Notes: generated by a model from the sequence alone, not told the origin. A stretch of DNA of 64,000 nucleotides from Chlorokybus atmophyticus (GCA_009103225.1 RHPI01000008.1:1-64000); one strand, 5' to 3'; positions 11,397-47,019 are shown, counted from the stretch's first letter. Translations and numbers: made by a program.

Positions 11397-11918
11397 TGTA
11401 GAATATATGCAATGGTGTGCATGTGACTCACCATTGCACGGCCTTGTCACATACGCAAGCACAAGCACAGTCCAACATGGCAACAACTTGTTTTACCACC
11501 GGGCTGCCTATACAACCTCAGCTATCTAGCTTCGCTATTGCCCTTGCCCCGTTAGTCAACATGCATGCGTCATTACCTGTACACAAGGCGTTTCACACAG
11601 TCAGCTACTGGCCATGTCGCAATGGTGGTAGCAGTTGACAGCAGACGGACGCCCCCTCCTCTCTCTTCCTCTGCCTCCGCCGCCCTCTCTCCTTGTGCTG
11701 CAATGTCCGCGCCCTTGCTGCAGTCCAGGGCTTGGGTTGCATCGTCAACGTTAGCAGTGCGCAACTGCTTGCACTGCTGCGACCGGCCATGTGGCCCGCA
11801 TCAGCTGACTGCGCCCTCGCGCAGTCGGTCTGGTAGCGCCATAGGTTATGAGCCGGGGTGGCGCTGGTGCCCTTGCTGGCGGTTAGGTGCTGCGGTAGGG
11901 TTGGGTGGTGGGGTTGGT
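11397..11918 (-). repeat. right 522-bp direct repeat (pseudo-LTR) of the Penelope-like element
   Basis: Partner of 7647-8168. It lies about 310 bp upstream of the GIY-YIG block in element orientation, so it should carry the element's promoter. No TATA box or ribozyme core was recognised. Confidence 0.93.
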
Positions 11919-13295
11919 ATGTGGCCATAAGGTATGTCACAAGACACATAACACAAACTCTGAGAGATTCTAGCAATCTCATTGGTTAATCATACCCAAG
12001 GGTGAGAAACTCTTGAAGATGATTGGTGTAAATAGGTGAATGTGCGATTACATGCCACAAGTTGGATGGCCGCCTAAGATTACACTAGGGTCCGAACGAA
12101 GTACCTTTGGTGGATACACCCACCTTGAGGAGTAGATAAGCCACAAGGGTAAATAAGTGAGCTAGCATGAGAGGTCAAGGCATTGGTGCTGGGTTGGTGG
12201 CATTGCCTTGGTGTGCGCGCTCGCGTGGGTCATCCTAGTGGGGTGTTCGGGTGAGAGGCCATTCAAGGTGGTGCCAAGCTGCTTCAACCTCAAGGTTTGT
12301 TGCTTGTCCTCGTGTAACACTTGTGTGTGAGTGTGTTCACATGGAGGGCGTGCTTACCTCGTGTAACACTTGTGTATGAAAATGTATGCACGGTGTGAGT
12401 GAGTGCTTGCACTTGTGTGTGAGTGCGTGCACAAGGTAGAGTGCATAACCTTCTTGGGTGAGAGCTAAGTGCTCAAGCCTAGGGTGGCGTTACTTATATG
12501 CATTGTATGTTGTTGACGGGGTCGCTTGTCTAATGGCATCATACTACAACAATCATAAAGTAATATATCAAATATGTACCGATAATATACTTGATAATAT
12601 ATGCATCGTATGTTGTTGATGTTATGACTTGCCATCACGAACAACATTGACAAACAATTCATATCAACCGTAATCTGCATAATTTACATAACAATGCAAA
12701 AGTTGATGTACAATGAGTATTGATAGTATGAGCATGATACCATTGCTATGATGTAACACAATGTGCCATAAATAAAGGTGCTGTGCAACTGAGTTTGCAG
12801 CATGCAACCAAACTCGGGAAACATAGTAGCGAATGCTTGATATTGTTTCATCAGGCCCTGTTAAACCTCAACTTTATACCAACTGTTGCTTGATTGACAT
12901 TATGAAAGTGTAACATGTGACACATAACAGGTCGCGGACAGTTTATGTTGTACATTACGTGTGAAAGGCTGACCACAATTGTATGACCCATTGCATGCTC
13001 CACTCCACGTGCTTTGGGTACAGCAATGCAAAGTGAGGGAAGAGCTTGCAGATCATATCTGAGCAGACTTCGTGGGTCAACGCCACATGGACAGAATTCG
13101 CTGCATTCATCCTATGGATCCATACGCCATCATGCTAGACCCTTTGCAAGGACACTCACCATCTACGCAAGCAGGCAACAAGCTCACATACACAGGCACA
13201 ACAACCCCTTCCATTAGTAGTTTACCTGGCGCTTACTCCAATGAACATGCTATTGCTGGTAGCAAACAACTTTGACATCGTGCTCTGCACGGTGC
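11919..13295. other. intergenic, no gene seen; contains a 49-bp period tandem repeat
   Basis: No ORF with recognisable protein features. At 12309-12406 two copies of a 49-bp unit starting CTCGTGTAACACTTGTGT lie head to tail, the second diverged at its 3' part. A shorter direct repeat of about 22 bp around ATGCATxGTATGTTGTTGA occurs near 12495 and 12598. The stretch 12540-13000 is AT-rich. Confidence 0.5.
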
Positions 13296-16200
13296 TTACT
13301 TGACCACCTTCGGCACATACTGATACAAGCGTAGCTTGCCTGCCAAAGACATGTCTTCAGCATCCTCAGCACCTTCTACACCATCCCTGCCACCAACAAG
13401 TTCAAAGATGAAAACACGCCCCGTCTCGGGCTTCTGGAAGTCGAAGCAAAGCCCGATGTTTTCCTTGACAGCCGGCACAGCAAATCCACCAAGTGTGATT
13501 CCTCGCTTGTAAGAGTCTCCAACATCAGATTCAGCCTGTAGCACCAAATCCGTTATTGGTTGCAGCCTACAGCAGTCTGATTGCAGAAGACCAATCTGTA
13601 GTTGTTACCTGCATTGAGGTCACCCGTATGTAAGCACTGGCACCAGCCTCCTTCTCATGGCCGGTGGCCTCAGCAGCCAAGCCAGCACCGTCTTCTTTAC
13701 TGCTTGACGGGTTCTTTTGCAAATCCATGTCCAACCGGAACCCGCTAACATATGATGTCAGCGCTGCAATTGTTATCTCCACCACCCTGCCTCCGAGCCG
13801 CACCTCCTCGGACACAACATTCACCTGAACAAGAACACGCACGGCTTGGGTTTGTACCTGAGCTCTCCCGCAAGATGGACAGCAACGTTGAAAACTGATA
13901 AGCACAGCGCCGTGACACAGTCAGCTTGCTTGACGAGAACAATGCACTGGTTACAATAAGAATTTGGCACTGCTCAAAGCTGGCTACATTACGGAGGTCA
14001 ACACCACGATGTGTTGTAACCACAGAGCTGTCATCTGCTTAGTTTAGGGCATACTGCAACGGCAAGTGCACGCTACAAACCTTTGCCCGTGCTTCAGTTG
14101 GCTGCTCCTCCAGCAGACTCTGCAACTTTGCTCGCTCTGCAGGTGTCAGACGCTCGGAACCATTGCTTAGCAATTCTCTATGTAGAATGCGCTCTCCAAG
14201 TATGTACAATCTGCCCATATGCAATGTGCTTGAGCTGCGAGTGGCAGTAGCTGCTGTCCCAGACTGTGAAGTGGCCATTGGTACTGCGCCGCCCATTCCA
14301 GCGCTCAACTCCCAAAGTGACATAAGTGATGCATCCCCGGGCGGGGCAGCAGGGGAGGCTGAGACTGCCGTCACCGCAACTTTCGGCAAAGAAAGCCTCA
14401 ACCACACAACGCGACACTGCACTGCTGATGGCAACGAGTAGGCTAGATGTCTTCCTGATGCGATGTGCACTGGCGCGCTGGATGCAGAGTTCTGAGAAGC
14501 AGACTCCCATGCACCAATGTCCCACCTCCCCTGGAACATGCGGTCTGCTATGCTGTTTCCAACCCAGACATCCACCTACGACAACATGTAGTTCTCAGCA
14601 GATACATTACAACAGAAATAACCAGGAAGCCACTTGCCAGGGCAAGCATTTTGCGCCAAGCAGCTACACAGCAGGCAACAAATGGTGCAGATGCTTGCTC
14701 ACCAGGGGAACATCACTGTCACTGTAGCCCAGTAGATCCACTCCAATGACAATGCGCGTCAAAACTGCTGGCCATGACAGCGCAATCACCAACTCCACTT
14801 CCGACACGCCAGGCGGTGCTTGCCAGTTTTGCTGGTATGTTGATGAAGACTGTCTCACGCCTCCGGTACACAACAACACGTCCGCAGTTGCAGATGTAGA
14901 TGCTGTTGGCACCTGCAACGGACGTGTTCAGAACTCGCACGACAACACACACGACAACACACACAGTTTGTTCAACAAACTGCACTTACATCCCGTAGGA
15001 AGCCTGCTAATGGAAACACAGCAAGCGATGACTCCTCCTTTGCAAAACTTAACCCCGGCAGACGAGGGGCTGCGGACAAATCTCTGCAGGTAAGATTGGC
15101 TGTGCCGCAGCCAAGGAGCTTCATATCCGCCAACGCCTGCGAAGCGGCTGCCCATGCCCTGTCCTTGCGCCTGGCAGCTGCCACCTTAAGCACCTGCCGC
15201 AGCAGTCGAGCTGCGGCCAACACACCACCTGTAGCACAGCCGTTGGCACTGAGTCGCCATGTCAAAGCCTGCACTAAGTGCAATGCTAACCTTGTGTATC
15301 AGCAGCATCGTTGCGGTGAGGGGAGCCCACTTTGTCGCGGCTGACACTGGCATTGTCAGATGCTTGGGCCAAGCGTCTCAGCTGCAGGGCGTTTTCTGGT
15401 CCTAAGTGACTGTTTGGGTCGAAAATTGAAGGGTCAAAGCCAGCACTGCGCAACATATGATTCCGTAGTAGGGCGGACAAGCCCAGGTTCCAGCGAGAAA
15501 GCTCTAGCTCCAGCACGTCAACCAACTTGAGCTGATGCCGCAAGCCGGTGAGCACCAATCACATGCACAATGTCATAGCAATGATACAAAGTGCAGCACT
15601 AGTATGCAGGGTCGGGATATGTTCAACCCACGAACAGAATATAAGTAGGCACAATAACATTGCTCACTGCAAGTCTTTGCACCTGCTGCAGGTGCTGGTT
15701 GCTGCACGTGCTTCTAACGAGCCGCAGGTACTCAGCGCTACGTTGTTGTTCCTGCGGCTCAGCTGACGCAGACTTCTGACTCCCGTTTGTTAAGCCCCAC
15801 GCTGCAAGTGCTGGCTGCCGTGCATCGCCACTGGAAGGAAGCTCTGAGCCTTTTGCATCCGACGGACTCAGAGTTGCAAAATCTAGTAGCGACGCCAAGT
15901 CATTGCCAGAAACTGAAGCGGTTGCCTGCCCTTGCGTGCCAGAGCCAGTAGATGACCCAAGCTGGGTGTTGTGAAACAGGTTTGGAGCAGAATCTGCTTT
16001 GTGCAGGTGCTCAAACGGTCTGACAGGTGTTTCCTTGGGAGACAAGCTGCCAGCCGACCTTGCCACAGTGCTTTTGGCTTGATGCACACCGTCACCATTT
16101 GCTTGCGCCGCATCAGCACGGTGAATGCTGCGTATCTTGGCCTCAATGTTTACAAGTGCATCACGCGCTTGACTGGCATGATCGCCGCGAACCAGTGTCT

Positions 16201-19200
16201 CGCCCAACACTTCCACCTGCGAAGCACTTGCCTGGTTCAAGAGGGATGCAAACGCATCTGCCTGGTGTGACTTGACACTACACGCAAGCCCTCTTCAGAA
16301 CATAAGTGCTTACCTGCCCTATGGTGAGGTGGCGCTGGCCACCAGCATAAAATGTTATTTGCACTATCCTGGAAAAGTAACTGATATCCTCGTCCTTCTC
16401 GTCAAAATCGTAAAGAATGGTCAAGCTCTCGGGGTCTTGCTCACCATCAGCAACTGAAGAGCGTATGTTGTACAGCAGCTGCGTCCCATGCGCAGCGCGA
16501 GGTAAAGGCACCTGCTTGGCGGCATAATGAAGAGAATCCAGCGTACGGCCAACTTGAACATCAAAGCTGGATGGGCTGGACGTATCTACCAAGCCATGCG
16601 CAACGGTCAACACCAATTGACGTACGCGACACGGCTCCAGTAAAGAGATCACAAGATCAACAGCTTGCACGCCTGCTGGACAAATCCAGCATGTGTTTCT
16701 GGCGGAAGTGCTCAAAAGCATAGCAGATGCTGTCAGCGCCATAGAAATGCTTGGCAATGGCTGCAACAGGAATGCTGGTGGACGGGACAAAACTTGCATA
16801 GGGACTGCTGGCACTCCAGGTAAATGCACACTACGTCGCAGGCCCAAGAAGGTCTCCAGCTGCGCTTGACGAGAACTGTCAACAACCATGTTGAGGTATC
16901 TGCGCTGCAGGGAGATAGCCATGTTTGTGGCTGCGGCACCACGGCGATGTTTCTGCGCCTGATCGCTAAATAGGTGGATAACAGATGAGTGCATTGCTCG
17001 CGACCCTGTATACAGCGTGGCATGTATGTCTCCTGCAGTTTGAAACATCTCCGCAAGCGCACCGAGCGCTGAAGGTAGGATGCCAACTTTGACCTCCTCA
17101 AACTGAGGCCGCTCGAGCAGATGCCAGGGTCCTCTGGAGGAAGACTGTCCTACGACGTTAGTTGCAGAACCGGCACTGGATGCCAGATCCACAATGGCTG
17201 CTGCTGCTGTGACTTCTAACCCAGCGGCACCGTCAATGTCGTTTGGCAAGCCTGGATGGACCCAAGTGGTGCTGCGTGTTCTATGGTCAATATAGAAGCT
17301 TCGCCCAGTCATTGGGTCAACGCGGGCCTCCCAATTTGCGGGAAGAGGCGGCTCTCGTGAGGTGACCGCGCTAGGAGTCAGAATTGCACGCCCTTGCGGC
17401 GACAGAAGCACTGCAGTGGCAGCTGCTGAGGTGTCTACAGAGATGCCCAAACGTCGGCACTGCTCTGCAAGCACCTGCACGGCGCCGAAGAAGCTAGCAG
17501 CATTTGTCCTGTCAAGGGAGTCGGCGCAATTGTACCGAACCACTCCATGCTGCCGTTTGGATATCTGGCACGCTTCAGCCGGGATGCCCACAACAGGATC
17601 ATCCAAACTCTCACTTGAAAAGCTGCCGGCTGTGAGATCGGTGTCGAAAAACGCATTGCGCAGCAATGCCCAGAGCCCTTCCACGGTCTTCACCTCACCA
17701 ACTAATTTAACATTGGCATGCCAGTCAAAGTTCTGTAACTGCAAAGACCAATTCAAAAGCTGTCCAGTGGCGCGGACCTGCTGCACTGACTCCTGCAAGA
17801 AACAAACCCTTGCATGAGACACAGCAGGAATAATTATTGGTTGTCAGCAACTGGTGTAACGTCTCCACGAGTCTCAGATGCCACAATTCCGTGCCCACAG
17901 CCATAGATACATAGGCGATGCAATGCACTCTGCTTATGTATGACATTATGCCATGTCAAGAGGCCACAGAGCTTTGCCAGCAACAAGGTGCTTACCGCGA
18001 AGTTCTCTGACAAAATCATTTCAGACCGCCCTTGTGCACAGCGTAACAAGTTGATGCATGTAATTGAGCGAGAAGAGCCCTGCACAAACAGGTAAGATAA
18101 TGCTACTGGTGTAAAAAGAGCCAGGCCTCACAACTACTACACGTACCGTGGAGGTTTCAACCGGTTTCCGCCTGCTCTCACCACTGTAGCGTAGGATTAG
18201 TCGTTTGTAGTAGTCCGCACAGCCCTCAAAAGGCTCATCTCCAATGTATATCTCCGCTTCACCTACCGTTGACTTGATCTCTGCACCCCACCAGATGGGC
18301 ACAGTCCCTCGACGCCAGAGGTATGAAGACCAAAGATGTACAGCTGGAACTGAACCCTGCACAGGCTGCTGCATCCAAACAAGCTGCTCGCACTCAGCTT
18401 CATTGCCTGTAAACTTAAAGTAGTCGGTACAATTCTGCAAGTTTAAAAGCAGCGCGCATGACAAACAAGAGTCTTCACAAGAAACTTCATCACCTGTGCT
18501 AGCAGCTGCATTGAGACCGCGAGCAAGGTAACGCGTGCCAGGATGAAGACGACTGCGACGGGCAATAAGTGCCACTGCCCACTTCCTCCCAGATGTATCA
18601 ACAAGACTTCTACTGTCCGCAATACCCTATGAACAGAGGGTTTAGCAAACTCTGGACACCACCACTGCAAGTATTGAGTGTGTTGGAACAGAGTCACATA
18701 CACTTGAGCTAACCAGTCCGGACAGGCCATTGTCACGATATACATCATCCACCCACGTAGAATGCCCTTGCCTGTAATAGCACGACACAGTGCCTTTGAA
18801 GCCCCACGGCTGTGAAGGGCAGCGACAGCCACTGATTCCAAACAAACTCTGCTTCGGGCTCATCAATGCTGTACTCGCTGGGGAAAGGGTGCGTGATGTC
18901 CGCAGTCTCGGAGTAGTAATGCAGGTCATCTATTGGAATGCTAACTAGCGACTCAGCAGCTTTGTTTTGACGCGGCCATGCGCGGGGGAGCCGCAAGTTT
19001 ATCCGTACCCACTGGCTGTCGGTGATGGTGTAAACCGGACCGCCAGGTAGCCCATCAATGGATGCTCGAACTTTTGTGGCCACTAGCAACAGTGAATACG
19101 CTCCAACAACCAAGTAACCAATGATGGCACGACCCTGCAGGGAGTTTTTCACCTTGGCGCCAGCTGTTACTGCTTGAAGTGCTTCCCATTCAGAACCAAA

Positions 19201-19482
19201 CACATCGACCCCTGTCACGCCAGTGTAGCGCAGAGCGCCAGTGCTTGGATCAATTCCGATGACTTGAGTGTCCTTGCGTGTGCCAAGGCTTGCGATGATG
19301 CAAAATTCCCCACTCTCAAGCTCAACAACCAGAATTGTCGTTTGCCGATTACTTTGCCCGCTACCGACTTGGCTTGCCGTCGTTCCTGCAGCAGCCATCA
19401 GAACAAGACACTCTGCGTCATGTGATGTAATGGAAATGCAATCTGCATGCAACCCAGTGGGATGCACAATCAATGAAAACAT
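13296..19482 (-). CDS. SAC9: SAC9-type phosphoinositide phosphatase (SAC domain + WW domain), multi-exon
   Basis: Predicted phosphoinositide phosphatase acting on membranes. Exons inferred from splice sites and frame: 18772-19482, 18494-18626, 18147-18406, 17996-18079, 16314-17792, 15683-16261, 15331-15531, 14990-15268, 14703-14912, 14081-14575, one or two poorly resolved exons in 13609-14030, and 13296-13535. The SAC domain covers the first five exons, with conserved blocks such as RRSRLHPGTRYLARGLN and RRGTVPIWWGAE, and the CX5R catalytic loop RYNCADSLDRTN (about 17505-17545). A WW domain follows (PLPANWEARVDPMTGRSFY ... TTWVHP, about 17250-17350). The long C-terminal half ends LRLYQYVPKVVK before TAA at 13296-13298. 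SAC plus WW in this order is the plant SAC9 layout. The start is the first ATG (19482) of an open frame that extends further upstream; an internal ATG at 19398 is possible. Introns are short (52-203 nt). Confidence 0.92.
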
Positions 19483-20118
19483 AGTTTGTGCTTGTGTACA
19501 AGGTTGAGCAACAGTGCGTGCACGCTGCCATGATGAAGGCCACCATGTGTTCGTGCGGTGTACTACAGCACAGCGACGTGCCGCAACAACAGGACGCTTT
19601 GCATAACTGATCAACCACAGCACGTGGAAGCCACACAGGCCCACATACAATCTACGCGTTGGCCATGTCTCAGGTGCCTTAGCGAAGAAACCAGCAACTA
19701 GACACAACATCCCAATATACAAGGACTTGAAGCAAACAAGCACGCTAGCAATCAAGCAGGCAGGCAAGCAATTGCGCACATAGGCGATCAACACGTACTT
19801 TGGTCGGTGGCCATGTATGAAATGCCTTAACACAGGGAGCCACTACCCAACAACTCTCGCCCGCATGATCTCCTCATACACACGCAGCAACGTGTTCAGC
19901 TAAGTATGCACGCAAGCAAGTGGCAGCGTGCGGCGTCGCCGCCGGCCGCCGCTGCCACTTGCTTAAGCAGGTACGGGACATTAGCTTCATTTACAACTTG
20001 AGGCTGTTTGCTTGGAATTCAGTATCTTAACGCCTGTTGTCAAATGCGGTTAAGGCACTGAACGACTGTGCACAAGCTTAATTAGGTCAGCCAGGCGGTG
20101 GCATGGGCGGGGTCTGTC
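19483..20118. promoter_or_regulatory. divergent intergenic region between SAC9 and ATG16, with a GC-rich hairpin
   Basis: 636 bp shared by the 5' ends of a minus-strand and a plus-strand gene, so it must hold both promoters. At 19914-19928 and 19950-19964 are 15-bp perfect inverted arms (AAGCAAGTGGCAGCG and its complement) around a 21-nt loop that is itself GC-rich and partly self-complementary. No TATA box was recognised for either gene. Confidence 0.5.
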
Positions 20119-23100
20119 ATGGAGACGTCCGTGGCGGTGCCGGCGTGGTCAGAGCTGTTCCTGTCAAAGGTGAGAGCAGTGACAGGCACTCAAGCACTAA
20201 GCAGCGCTCTGCTGTTGCAGTAATCTGTGCGCTGGCGCTTTGCTGTAGTCGCGTGTACTCACACGTGTGTCCGCCTGCTTCAGCAGCACACACACATACT
20301 TACTTCACTATGCTCGAGACTTTACGTTAGGGGCAAAGTCGTCTACACGTGCACTTTAACTCTTTCGTTATGTGAGAGTGTTGAGACTACTTGTATTGTC
20401 ATCGTGGATGGCTTGCCCTGAAGCCTTTCATCGGAAACCCACACAATTGTTCTGCTAGCAGCCCGTATGGCGTGCAATCAGCAACATTCGCTGCAAGGTG
20501 TGACATGACGAGCTGCAGTCTAGTGCCAGTTGCCTGAGTTTTGTTTTGGATACTCACGCTATGGCCATGGAGGGCCAATTGGTGCAACAATGTGCTCGTA
20601 CTGTTAGATTGCTTTTTGCGTATACGGTTGGGGCATGCATAAGTTGTGGCACTGCTTATGCACAAAGACAGATACGCGTAACTCTTATCTTACACGTACT
20701 GTACAGTAGCACGCATGATGACTGTTGGTCGGTGCAATGGCAGTCTGTTGTTGGTGTTTGCATGTGGCAAAAACGTTGCGTTAATCCTAGGTGCAGGAGC
20801 GCAACTTCCGTGAAGCGCATGCATTCAAGGAGCTGGTGGAGGTGCAGTTGTCGCTCCTGGCCTTGTCGCAGGAGCTTCGGCGCCGGCTGTCAGTAATCGA
20901 GGACGAGTGCGGTTGGTACCTGCTTTGTAGCAGCACACATGTAGGCCTATGGGCTTGAAGTTAAAATCCGTGAATAACCTGACAGCTGTATGGTTGGTGT
21001 ATCGCAGTTGCCTTGCGCGAGAGCAATGACACCTTGAACGCGGATGTTCAGAAAGCAAAAGAGGCAGGTGCCAAAAGCGCTGAAGCAGCAGCCGCACAAG
21101 AGCGGTGTATCGCTCTTCAGGTGTGCATCCCACTTGGCATGATGAACCCAAATCACGATTCCACGGACTTTGCTCCATTATGTAACATCTTATGATGCAG
21201 GCCGAGTTGAACCAAGCTTACAAAGAAAATGCTGCAGTGTCACAACAGCTCGTTGCGGCCACATCGCAGGAAAAGGCATGCGCAGCTGCTTGCTACACAT
21301 GTCCGTCATATTGTGCTCATCCGTCACTCAGTCTTATGGCTGTTTGTTGACATTGTGTATGGTTGGTAGGGTTTGCGAGATAGCTTGGAAAGGGTGACTT
21401 TGCAGTTCAAAGATACAACCAGTCAGCTGTCTGAAGCCAACATGCGCTGTGACAAACTCTCAGGTGCCAGCTGCGTGTTTATGCGCTTGCATGATGAAGC
21501 TGCTTGTGAAAGAAAGCAGCCATTGCGCTTGCTACTAAACGAAAACTTATTATGTTAACAGCGGAGGTGGCACAATTGAAAGCTGCACTGGATTCTGCTG
21601 TGCAGGAGCTGAACGCCGCTCGAGAAGCACGGGACAAAGACAGAGAGACAGCCACGCGCCTGCAAGCAGACAACCAGTCGCTTATTAGCAGATTCATGGA
21701 AGAAAAGCAGAAGGTGGACTGCTTCATTGCATACTTGGTGGTGTGTTCCTTCTTGTCCCTGTAGCGTCAGCTGAAGCAGTGTCAATTGCTTTGCAGGTGG
21801 CGGAACGAATGAACGAGGTGAACGCTATGCAGCAAGACATGGAGAAGAAGCTGCGAGAACAAGTCAAAACTCAAGAGCTTCTGGCTGCCACACAGCGCGA
21901 TATTACAGGTAAGTATTACCACTTGCTGCGAGCATGCCACTGCTCATTATTGCTCTGGTTGCCTTGATCTGTCACACAAACATTATGCCATCTGCAGGGG
22001 TGGTGGGATCCGGCCCAGGCAGCGTCTTGCTCGAAGACAACATGATGGTGGCCGGTTCACTCGCCATGATACCATCTCGTGCGACAAAATCTTTCCAAGC
22101 GCACGACGGAGGTTGCATGGCCGTTCACTTCCCCCGAAGTGGATCACCTCTGGCTACTTGCGGCAACGATCGCATGGTCAAGCTGTGGGACCCGCTGACA
22201 GGGATGCTGCAGACTACACTGCAGGTATAGTTGAGTGGCTGACCTCGGGTGAGGCGTATGAAGCAGCACCCCAACAACAAATATTACATGGGACCTGCAG
22301 GGAGCCAAAGGAGCTTTGCTAGATGTCGTTGAGTCGATTGACGAGCGGTGCATACTGGGTGCCGGCAGCGACTACAAGATACTGGTTTGGCAGGTCAGGC
22401 TAAGCGAATATCTCTTGTTTGGCGGGTGGTCACCTGCAGGTTGCCGCTCGCAAATATGACCAATGAATGCTTGGCATGGCATTGGTTTTGATTGACTCTA
22501 CTTTGCGTATGTGCCAGACTTCTACAGAAAGAGTGCGACACCACCTCACAGGGCATGCGGAAAAAGTAGTGACGGTAGACATATCTTCATCAGATTTCTC
22601 GCGCGCTGCAAGTGGTGCTCACGACAGATGCATTAAGGTCTGGGACCTCAACAAGGGCTTCTGCGTTCAAACAGTGGTATGCCACAGCAACTGCAACTCG
22701 CTTTGCATTACCAGTGATGGCACAACCATCTGCTCCGGACACTTTGATGGGCATCTGCGCTTCTGGGACATGCGGTCTGGCAAATCCACAAACGAGGTGC
22801 CTGGGCTTCATGCCCAACAGGTAGCAGCACTGTAATGCAAAGAAGTTGCAAAGAAGTTTTAACATACAACCACCTGTTTGTATTATACTGCACACCTGGA
22901 TGTGCATGCATTGTCCTTAGTAGGCATCCAAAGCACGTCTCAGCTGCTATCCCGTCGTGCAGCTGCTACATTACTTGACAATTGTACAGGTGACCTCTGT
23001 AAGTACAGCTCCTGGTGGGTACAACATAGTGTCAAGCGGCCGTGACAACCTTGTGAAGATGTTGGACATGCGCACGTATGAGGTGAAGGGCAGTTTTCGC

Positions 23101-23334
23101 GCGTCAGGTTACCGCGTAGGCACAAGCTGGAATAGGGCGTGCGTTAGCCCCGATGAACGCTATGTTGCGGCGGGGTCAATGGACGGCAACCTTTACGTGT
23201 GGAACACGGTAACGTATGCGCTGGCATCCACACTTGGTGGAGGCTCATTGCCGGTGCAGGCGTGCGCCTGGAGTCCCAGAGGTCGCATCCTTGCGAGTGC
23301 AGACAAAGCTGGTATGGTGACGCTGTGGGAGTAG
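20119..23334 (+). CDS. ATG16: autophagy protein ATG16 (coiled coil + WD40 propeller), 11 exons
   Basis: Exons by GT/GC-AG sites and continuous frame: 20119-20169, 20791-20911, 21008-21120, 21201-21275, 21370-21463, 21562-21713, 21797-21908, 21998-22224, 22301-22393, 22518-22820, 22990-23334. ATG16 binds ATG12-ATG5 to form the E3-like complex that directs ATG8 lipidation on autophagic membranes. The N-terminus has the ATG5-binding type helix (WSELF ... VQERNFREAHAFKELVE). A coiled coil rich in A, E, Q and K spans exons 3-7. Seven WD40-type blades follow from about 22090: HDGGCMAVHF, GNDRMVKLWDP, LTGHAEKVVTVD, GAHDRCIKVWDL, SGHFDGHLRFWDMRS, SGRDNLVKMLDMR, AAGSMDGNLYVWN and a final VTLWE before TAG at 23332-23334. 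Blade order and the GHFDGHLRFWD block match ATG16 closely. Exon 4 ends at a GC donor. The start ATG at 20119 gives phase 0 into exon 2. Confidence 0.93.
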
Positions 23335-23694
23335 CTGCTTGGCTAGAACCCAACCCTGTTTGTACAAAAGCACAAGTGCGTGCATTGATACTCTGGGCCA
23401 TGGCAGTGCACTGTCTGGGCTGCCAAAATGGTGTGATGCAGCTCTTGCGTGCGTATGTCATGAGGGCACAGCATGCGCATTGTGGATTTATTGTTGACTG
23501 GGCTGTAAGAAGGGGCACGCCTCCTTGTTTCTGAGTATGCAGCATTCGCCATGCACAACACGAGCCACATTGCTGTGTGCAACCTGTGGTTGCCTTTTTT
23601 TTATAAACACTTCAGCTTGAGAGCGCGCAATTAACCAGGACTGTCGTTATGTACAGTAGCCAACCTAAGCTGCATGCAAATATACTCAATAGAT
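23335..23694. other. convergent 3' intergenic region of ATG16 and the dynein gene
   Basis: 360 bp between the ATG16 stop and the dynein stop. No ORF of its own. AT-rich stretches near 23600 may serve as polyadenylation signals, but no canonical hexamer is clear. Confidence 0.5.
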
Positions 23695-46629
<22,935 letters not shown>

Positions 46630-46744
46630 GTTAATCGCTCATCACCTCATGCCCATCCTCCCTTCCCCCATCGCCGCTGCCGACCACACCAACAACCAGG
46701 ACGACACCCACAAACCTAACAGCAACCCACTAGACTGCATTGAG

Positions 46745-46768
46745 TTAGGGTTTGAAAAGTTAGGGTTT
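46745..46768 (+). promoter_or_regulatory. two telo-boxes
   Basis: TTAGGGTTT at 46745-46753 and 46760-46768, spaced 15 bp start to start, about 120-140 bp upstream of the dynein ATG. This is the plant telomere-repeat motif (AAACCCTAA on the other strand), which in plants occurs in promoters of translation and cell-cycle genes and binds TRB-type Myb proteins. Confidence 0.6.
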
Positions 46769-47019
46769 GTTTGGTTGCTGCTTCGCTCGTAGCAGCGTTT
46801 TGAAAGGGTTATTTTCAGCTTCTCGGCACGTGTTGTGGCACGGATGTCACGCATCACGCTGGTAAGTTGCGTCATGCTTTGGAGTCGGAAAGTTACGTAA
46901 CGTGCGGAAACTTCCCTTCCGCTCTGACAAGTAAGATGGCGGAAGTGGCGCGTAGATACGGGCTGCAGGCGGCGGCGGCGGCGGCGGCAGTGGCGCGGAC
47001 GGTGAGGGCAGCGTGGTGG

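Larger units (their letters stand above)
7647..11918 (-). mobile_element. Penelope-like retroelement flanked by direct repeats (Naiad/Chlamys-type domain order)
   Basis: A unit of about 4.3 kb whose minus strand codes for GIY-YIG endonuclease, linker and reverse transcriptase, bounded by 522-bp direct repeats at both ends. Penelope-like elements often show LTR-like direct repeats (pseudo-LTRs) formed by partial tandem insertion. An N-terminal GIY-YIG nuclease, rather than the usual C-terminal one, is the hallmark of the Naiad/Chlamys clade of the green lineage, protists and some animals. The coding part is broken, so this copy is inactive, although the close match of its repeats suggests recent arrival. 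Confidence 0.8.

Noticed and set aside
12309-12406. Repeat array resembling CRISPR
   Set aside because: Only two diverged copies, eukaryotic context, no cas genes.
19483-19833. Upstream extension of the SAC9 frame
   Set aside because: Open but without family similarity; the conserved SAC block begins after the ATG at 19482, so this is more likely leader sequence.
46936-47001. Ala-rich ATG-led exon as the true start of the F-box gene
   Set aside because: Good donor, but its phase does not join in frame to the acceptor before 47574; kept only as a possible upstream exon.
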